Below, in pieces: positions 58,211 through 64,000 of a stretch of 64,000 bases of DNA. Location: the NCBI GenBank assembly GCA_028554755.1, contig JAPTOF010000001.1:41125501-41189500 (forward strand), written 5' to 3'. Source of the DNA: Cordia subcordata (lineage: Eukaryota; Streptophyta; Magnoliopsida; Boraginales; Cordiaceae). The translations under genes were made by a program, and so were the position numbers. Positions within the stretch are counted from its first letter, which is position 1; each line of letters starts with the position of its first letter. The notes beneath the pieces were generated by a model, which saw only the letters and a program-made list of their open reading frames with translations, was not told the origin of the DNA and searched no databases.

Positions 58211-61200
58211 AAGGATCCGATTTGTAATAATACGTGTGTGGAGCTTTTTGCCTTAGAAGTGGCTTCAAATGCTTTAGGCTTGTACCTTTAGGAGTGAGGA
58301 GAGAAATTCCTACCAGCATATTAAAACTATTTGCGTTTGCTGGTGATATATGATGCATTCATGTTTCGACTAACTATATGTCCATCTCAATAAGGATCTC
58401 GTACAGCATGGATCTCAATCTATACGAGGGAGATTCAGTGTTGGTGATTATAAATAATGTCATGAGAAAGATTCATTAAATTCTTTCGATCAATTTATCA
58501 TAATTGTATTTTGAGTTCTTCATCATTAGATCTCTAAAGTCATCTAAACTATTAATTGGTAAATTTTGGGTGGAAAGACCAACTCCACGGCCTACCCATT
58601 TGAAAACCGAGCGCACTTAATTCATGAGTAGGGGACAGATCGAATTTGGTTCCTGAGCAGGGAACGGGTTTCCACAGTTGTTATACCGGAAAGGATGTAA
58701 ATTGATCTTCGTTACATGGCATGGATTTATAAACTAGTTAAGCTAATAAGAATTTATATTCATAAATGGGGCTGTTAGCTCAACTTTTTGGATTTATAAT
58801 TTTGAGGACTTAATAAAATTGTGAAGGCTAAAATGTATCAGTTTCACTTGGGGTCTATCATTTGTTGTCTATAAGGTTAACTCCAACTAAATCTCCATAT
58901 TTAGGGGAGTTGTTAATAGTAAAGTGCTCCAACAGTTCTTCCATTTCATCCCAAAATTTTAAGTTTTTTCCAACTCAAAAACAAAACACCCATATAAGGG
59001 GTTCATCCCCTAAAGCCAACATCCAAATCCCATCTCCCATTCCCATAGCTCTAAGATTGCAATTTTGTAAAATAGGAGAGTTGTTGATGTAAAACTAAAA
59101 TTGGGATTTCCTAGACTGAAAGTTTGGTAAAAAATAAAGAAGTTGTTGGAATATAATTGAAAATAAGGAATCTCAAAATATAAGAAAATAACTCAAATCA
59201 CTTAAATTTAGAAAAAAAAAAAAATAAGGGTACTGATGGAGCTAGGCTAAGAAGTGCACAACACATCCATATAGTGTCCAAAACCCCACAATAAACTTTC
59301 TGTGGTGAATAAAAGTTCCACGCGCTCTCTTTCGTCTAAACTTTCTTAACAATATTAAAAATTTATACAAAAAAGATATTAATAGCCTTATCCACTTTCA
59401 TATATGCGATTGAGGTTTGGGTCTTCTTGTTGTTGCTGTTCTTTTGGTTCTGCGCCCATTGTTTTTACTTTTTCTTCTTCTCCTCGCGTTCTCCAATCAG
59501 GGTCTTCAATTTCTATTTTCTTTACTTTATACGTCAGTACTGTGAGGAGTTTAATTAGTAATGTTATGTGGAGACCCCTTTACATTTGATGTGTTTTTTT
59601 GTTGTTTGCTAAATTTTCATTTGTTCAATTTATGATCTAGAAACTGGTAGATTTACATTTTTCAAAATGTTCATTTTGGACCTATTCAGCAAATTTAGCT
59701 GTCAGAGTAGTTGAAAGTTGTTTGTGTAACTGATAGTTGTTGTATTTTAATTATTAGCGGAAAACAATTTAACTAGTTGATTGAACAAAATGTGTTTGAT
59801 AAAATTAGCTGTTAGATTAGCTGATGAATGTAAAATTATGTAAAAGAATATTAATATCATGCTATTATTATTGTTGTTATTATGATAATTGTAATTATTA
59901 TTACTATTATAGGAATAAGATAATATATTTTATAATTAAATATCTATTTTTATAATCATATTTTAATATTAAAGTATAATTAATTTTTTGATAAAACATT
60001 TTTATCAATATTACAAAAATTAATTTTAATAGATTTAAAATTATTTTGTTAAAAAAATACTAATAAAACTTATGCTTTCAGTAATGTTGATTATATAGAA
60101 ATTGAAATTTATTTTTATATTATTTTTATTTATATTTGTGAAAGAAAAGCTAAAAATATAGAGAGATATTGGAAAAAGAATAAAAAAATAAAAAAATGCA
60201 AAAAGGGTAGAATTGCTAAAAAAAAAACATAAAAAGCTAAAAGCTACTTGAGAGTCTAAAATTTTTACTTTTTAAGAAACGCTAGTTGAAAAGCTAAAAG
60301 CTACCTAAAAAGCTACTTGAAACGTTAGTTTACTGAACAACAATAATTTAACAAAATAGTATTTTGATCAGTTAAAACGCTAAACGCTATTTGAAAAGTT
60401 GTTGCCGATCACGCACTTAATCTGTTTGGTGTAAAAAGATTGTCACTGGTGCAATGCTATATTTGGTAAATTAAGTTAAATAAAACCAAGTCTAATTTTC
60501 GTGTATATGGACTTCATAAATATCACTGTTCTTCTAGAAAATTGTTTCCTCTGTCATTTTTTTTTTTGGTTTTATTCACGTGAAATTCAAATTGATTTTT
60601 TTTGTTAATTAAGATTAGATATATTTTGTTTTTATTTATTGTTATACATATATTTGATTAAACAAAAAAGAAAATTGAATGAGTAGAGTAAGTTTATTAA
60701 TGTCTTTTTCACTGTAAATTTTAACATATTAAAAGAAGTATATTATAGGAGGTAAGCGTGAAATTTTTATTTACTATAGAGACTTGTTATGAAATTTTTA
60801 TTACTAAATAAATGTGTTGTATTTATGATAAACTACAAGGTGTCTTAGGCATTTTATCCAATTGCGAATGAAGCAGTGAGGTCGAGTCTTTCGATATTCA
60901 AATCTCAATCTTAGGAAAAGTATAAAAAACTTGGAAAAAATATTCCACTTGTCACCTCATGGAGAATAGAGTACTCCATAATATTTTGACTGCAAATCAC
61001 ATAATATACTCAGATCATATGGCAAATTGGCAATATTAAAAAACATCAATTATACAGTTCATGTATGATGACCCATGAAAGAAAGATCAAGATTATTGTA
61101 ACTAGCCACGTGCTAGGCTCCCAAAAAAAAAAAAAAAGAGCAAAAATAAGGCAAACACAAAAGGAATCCAATAAGAGAGTACAAGAAAATAAAAGCCCTT

Positions 61201-62155
61201 TTAAAGTGTGAAATAGAGACTCCCCACCGACGGCCAAGGCTACATTGTCTAGAGGTATAGTTTAAGGCACCAAACTTTTATTATTATGAGTGTAATGTAT
61301 CTCATGTTTATCTTAAATCTAACCTTTGAATTTCACCAATTATTTGATTGTTATTTTATGGTCCGTCTCGATCTCTTTAACTTTTTAGTTGTTATTAGAT
61401 AAAGATAAGAGGGGCAAAGCATTATCTAAAATAATCATTTTGTAACATAATTCTGTCTCTCATGTAAAAGGAAAAGGAGTATATAATATAATATTATACT
61501 GCATTTTGTAATGAAGCAGTTATTTTTATAATTTGAAATCGTAACTTTTAAATAATATGACGATAACTTTAACGACACTTAGAACGGAATTACAGGTTAA
61601 TTTAAGTGTTTGGGACTATTTTTTCAAGAGTGATGACGTGAATCTAAATCTCGTAGGGGACAAATATTAGATTGGACAGGGAAGTTTGTCAAAAAGGGCA
61701 AAAAAAAAAAAAAGGAAAGAAATTTATTGGATACATATAATATCAGGCAAACTATATTATCTGAAGTTTACCTTTTAACTAATTAGTATTTTACATAATA
61801 CATTATGTGAAAAGTAACACATGCAATCAAATGACATCAAAAATATCCAACCCAAATTAAATGCCCAAATGCAATCATAAAAGTGAATTTTTGCAATACA
61901 AAATTAAAGTCTTCCCCTCCAAATCCATACATGTATTCTCTACGCGTAGACAATACTATAGGCAAATATTTACATGCAGAGCTTTATCATTAAAAAATAA
62001 AAATAAAAAAGTAAACAAGGAAAGGAAAATACATATAACAAGATTATCTGAATGCTAGTGTACGAAACTTCCGCTATGCACTCAGAATCTAACAAACGAT
62101 ATCGGATCCACATACATTCACTATGCACGAGGTCTAGAGAAAGATCGGATCCACT
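58211..62155. other. Gene-free region with MITE-like remnants
   Basis: At 58870-59170 there is a stretch with CTCCAACAGTTCTTCC, AGGGGTTCATCCCCT and AGAGTTGTTGATG wording that resembles a plant MITE with CTCCAACA ends. At about 59690-60400 an AT-rich element has TTAGCTGT repeats on the left and AAGCTAAAAGCTAC repeats on the right, probably a hAT-like MITE. No coding signal; the last 200 bp should be the 3' flank of the membrane-protein gene. Confidence 0.4.
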
Positions 62156-62512
62156 TTAGTCCCCGGAATCATCATCCCCTCCAAAGATGGACACCCGGTT
62201 GTAAAGAAGGAACAAAATGAGTACAAGAAACAGCGCCACACCAAAAGGCGATCCGCTAACCCTGTGGATAGTGTTCGGCTCGCCGGACGTGAAAATGCCG
62301 GACACGAACGATCCGCTATCCGATGAGAGGAACTGTATAACAAGGAGGAGAGCTATGGGGAGAAGAAGCAGCCCCACTGGGCTCAGCAGCTCGGCTATGA
62401 ACTCTGTGATGGCTTCGCCATTGTCTCCGAGCAGTGTCGGCAGTATTAGCACCGCCACCACCACCGCCACCAGGAGGACGCCGTGGGGTGGTCCTCGCCG
62501 TTCTTCAATCAT
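62156..62512 (-). CDS. Small plant membrane protein of unknown function
   Basis: 118 residues, intronless, ATG at 62512. The start MIEERRGPPHGVLL is followed by three hydrophobic segments at about 12-28, 42-64 and 86-103 (for example LLSPVGLLLLPIALLLVIQF and SPFGVALFLVLILFLLYNR). Between helices 2 and 3 lies a conserved-looking loop, SGEPNTIHRVSGSPFG, and the C-terminus is acidic (GGDDDSGD). I recall closely similar uncharacterised proteins across land plants, usually named only 'transmembrane protein'. No function can be assigned. Codon use and composition are those of a real gene, and it is far more GC-rich than its flanks. Confidence 0.8.
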   Translation of the reverse strand: MIEERRGPPHGVLLVAVVVAVLILPTLLGDNGEAITEFIAELLSPVGLLLLPIALLLVIQFLSSDSGSFVSGIFTSGEPNTIHRVSGSPFGVALFLVLILFLLYNRVSIFGGDDDSGD

Positions 62513-64000
62513 TGTTTGGTTAGTTTTTTTTGTGTGTGTGAGTGGAGATAAGCTTTAAGTTCGAGAATGAGGAGAGTGTACTGTGTGTTTTTCTTTGTGG
62601 TGTGCTATAGGTTTATAAATGCTTTTTGTCTTCACTTCTGACTTTTGCGTTGGTCTAACTTTTTTTGTAGAAATATATGAGCACAAGTAGTGGTGGTTGT
62701 ATATATATATATATACACACACGTAGGGAAATTAATCAGTGCAATTTGACAGCAGAGTTCGATCACCACCCACTCATAAATTTCGAATACAGTAATTCTT
62801 TGTAACATTATTAAAGTAGGCAAGGCAGGGTTTTACTTGGACGATTAAAGCAAGTGTGAGAGGCTTTTACTTAGCCGAAAAAAAAAAGGACAGGGTACTC
62901 AACTTGATAGTTGATGCAACTTGCACCCGTACGAGTAGTGTCTTTTCCGCGCCTTTACCACCAAGCATTCCCTACGGGACATATATATACACACACATAA
63001 TATGATAATGGTAATTTTGTAAAATATAGTGATGGTCAAAATAAAACGATTGTGGACAACAAGAATAAAGAGAGAAAAGATTTAATATTGAAGCACCAAG
63101 TAAGAAATTTCTTCAGAAATTGTATTGTTGAATTTTCGGAACAGCTGATGTTTGGTGGGATTTTTATACCCTAGACAGTCAGCTGTTATTTTATTGGTTT
63201 TGCTTTTCCCTTTAGTTTAATTTAAAGGGTGAATAACTCTCTTATATTTTGCTGAAATTGTGAAATTTCGTACATTTATTATTACAAGTTTTGTCGGTGA
63301 TAATTTAATAATGATCAAAGACTAATTCATTGTACTCAATATGGATGAATTTAAGATATTTTACTACATGGTATCTCTGTAATTTTGAACACCAAGACAA
63401 GTGAGTGGTAAAACGTATTTGGAAACAAAAATTAATGATGTTAGTGTGTGAAATACAATTAAGTACATTTTCTCTAGATGCTAAATATATATCACGTTTA
63501 AGTATAAATTTATTAAATTATCCCCAACTTTAAAAAGGAGACATAATGTTAATTATAAAGATTCAAATCATGATTCATGATGATGAATTTTCTTTCGTTT
63601 TCATTGATGGAGAATGCTCGTCTAATGGTCGGTAACGCACCCCGCTCCTTTTGGTCCCTTTCAATTTCCATAATCATTAACCACACCTTTGCTCCAACAA
63701 CTTCCGACGCTAGTGGTCATCTTCCATTCATCCCCAACTATTATTCAGGATCGGATTTGAATCTTTTTATAATACTAATCAAACTTATATCTCTTTATAA
63801 TATATATATATATATATATATTATTAAGAGAAAAGTTTAATAATAGTAGTAAATAATTTAAATAGTTGAGTTTCTCCTCGTTATACTTAAGTTGTACGTA
63901 TTTTGTTACTGTCTCTCTAAAGAAAAGTTTTGTAGTTGGTCAGCAAAATTTTCCCAGAAAAATGGCATTGCTGTTCACTTCCACTTAAAACAAATAAAAC
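62513..64000. other. Upstream region of the membrane-protein gene and flank
   Basis: The 100 bp upstream of 62512 hold GTGTGTGTGAGTG-type leader sequence. (TA) runs lie at 62701-62715 and 63797-63822. The open frame at 63577-63840 has no recognisable content and no support. Confidence 0.4.
63797..63822. repeat. (TA)n microsatellite
   Basis: About 13 TA units near the right edge of the window. Confidence 0.9.

Noticed and set aside
57400..58227. Several overlapping frames with hydrophobic stretches
   Set aside because: Both strands are open by chance, no family pattern, and frames overlap each other.

Overview
The window is nuclear DNA of a flowering plant, most likely a eudicot. It is AT-rich, the genes are split by GT-AG introns (plus one AT-AC intron), and the spaces between them hold Ty1-copia elements, a probable gypsy-type solo LTR, several MITE families and Helitron-like ends. 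The protein families (HSBP, RALF, RFI2-type RING, CAP-D3, a DnaJ with a C-terminal membrane segment) are plant types. The species cannot be told from the sequence.

Layout: (1) 0.3-2.9 kb (+), a five-exon heat shock factor-binding protein gene with a textbook U12-type AT-AC intron. (2) 4.2-5.8 kb (-), a two-exon RALF-like secreted peptide gene with a MITE in its intron. (3) 9.0-12.1 kb (+), a copia element that has lost its reverse transcriptase. (4) 12.5-22 kb, a graveyard: an RGLG-like gene fragment, a SANT-domain gene fragment split by a MITE, a 150-bp tandem array, two decayed Helitron 3' ends, and two TIR elements filled with short tandem repeats. (5) 23.9-33.9 kb (+), a six-exon RING gene of the RFI2 type. 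It carries a 4.9-kb copia element in intron 1, further insertions in introns 3 and 5, and a Tourist-like MITE that supplies its last 14 codons and stop. One RING zinc ligand is lost. (6) 38.9-45.7 kb (+), an intact nine-exon CAP-D3 (condensin II) gene. (7) 46.7-54.0 kb, a 1.6-kb solo LTR next to a younger minus-strand copia element whose leader holds 13 W-box cores. (8) 54.8-55.9 kb (+), a DnaJ/DUF1977 co-chaperone gene. (9) 62.2-62.5 kb (-), a small three-helix membrane protein of unknown function.

The genes are independent housekeeping or signalling loci, as usual in plants. HSBP and the DnaJ protein both touch protein-folding stress. CAP-D3 acts on chromosomes. RALF is an apoplastic signal. 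From memory, HSBP, a RALF gene and CAP-D3 also lie close together on Arabidopsis chromosome 4, so this may be a conserved block expanded by transposons.

I found no operons, CRISPR arrays, rRNA genes or convincing tRNA genes. The most unusual signals are the W-box array in the copia leader, the MITE-derived protein tail with the lost RING ligand, the repeat-filled GGTGCACC elements, the solo LTR with repeated CCGGTCGACCGG palindromes, and the one-way G/A differences between the LTRs of the first copia element.
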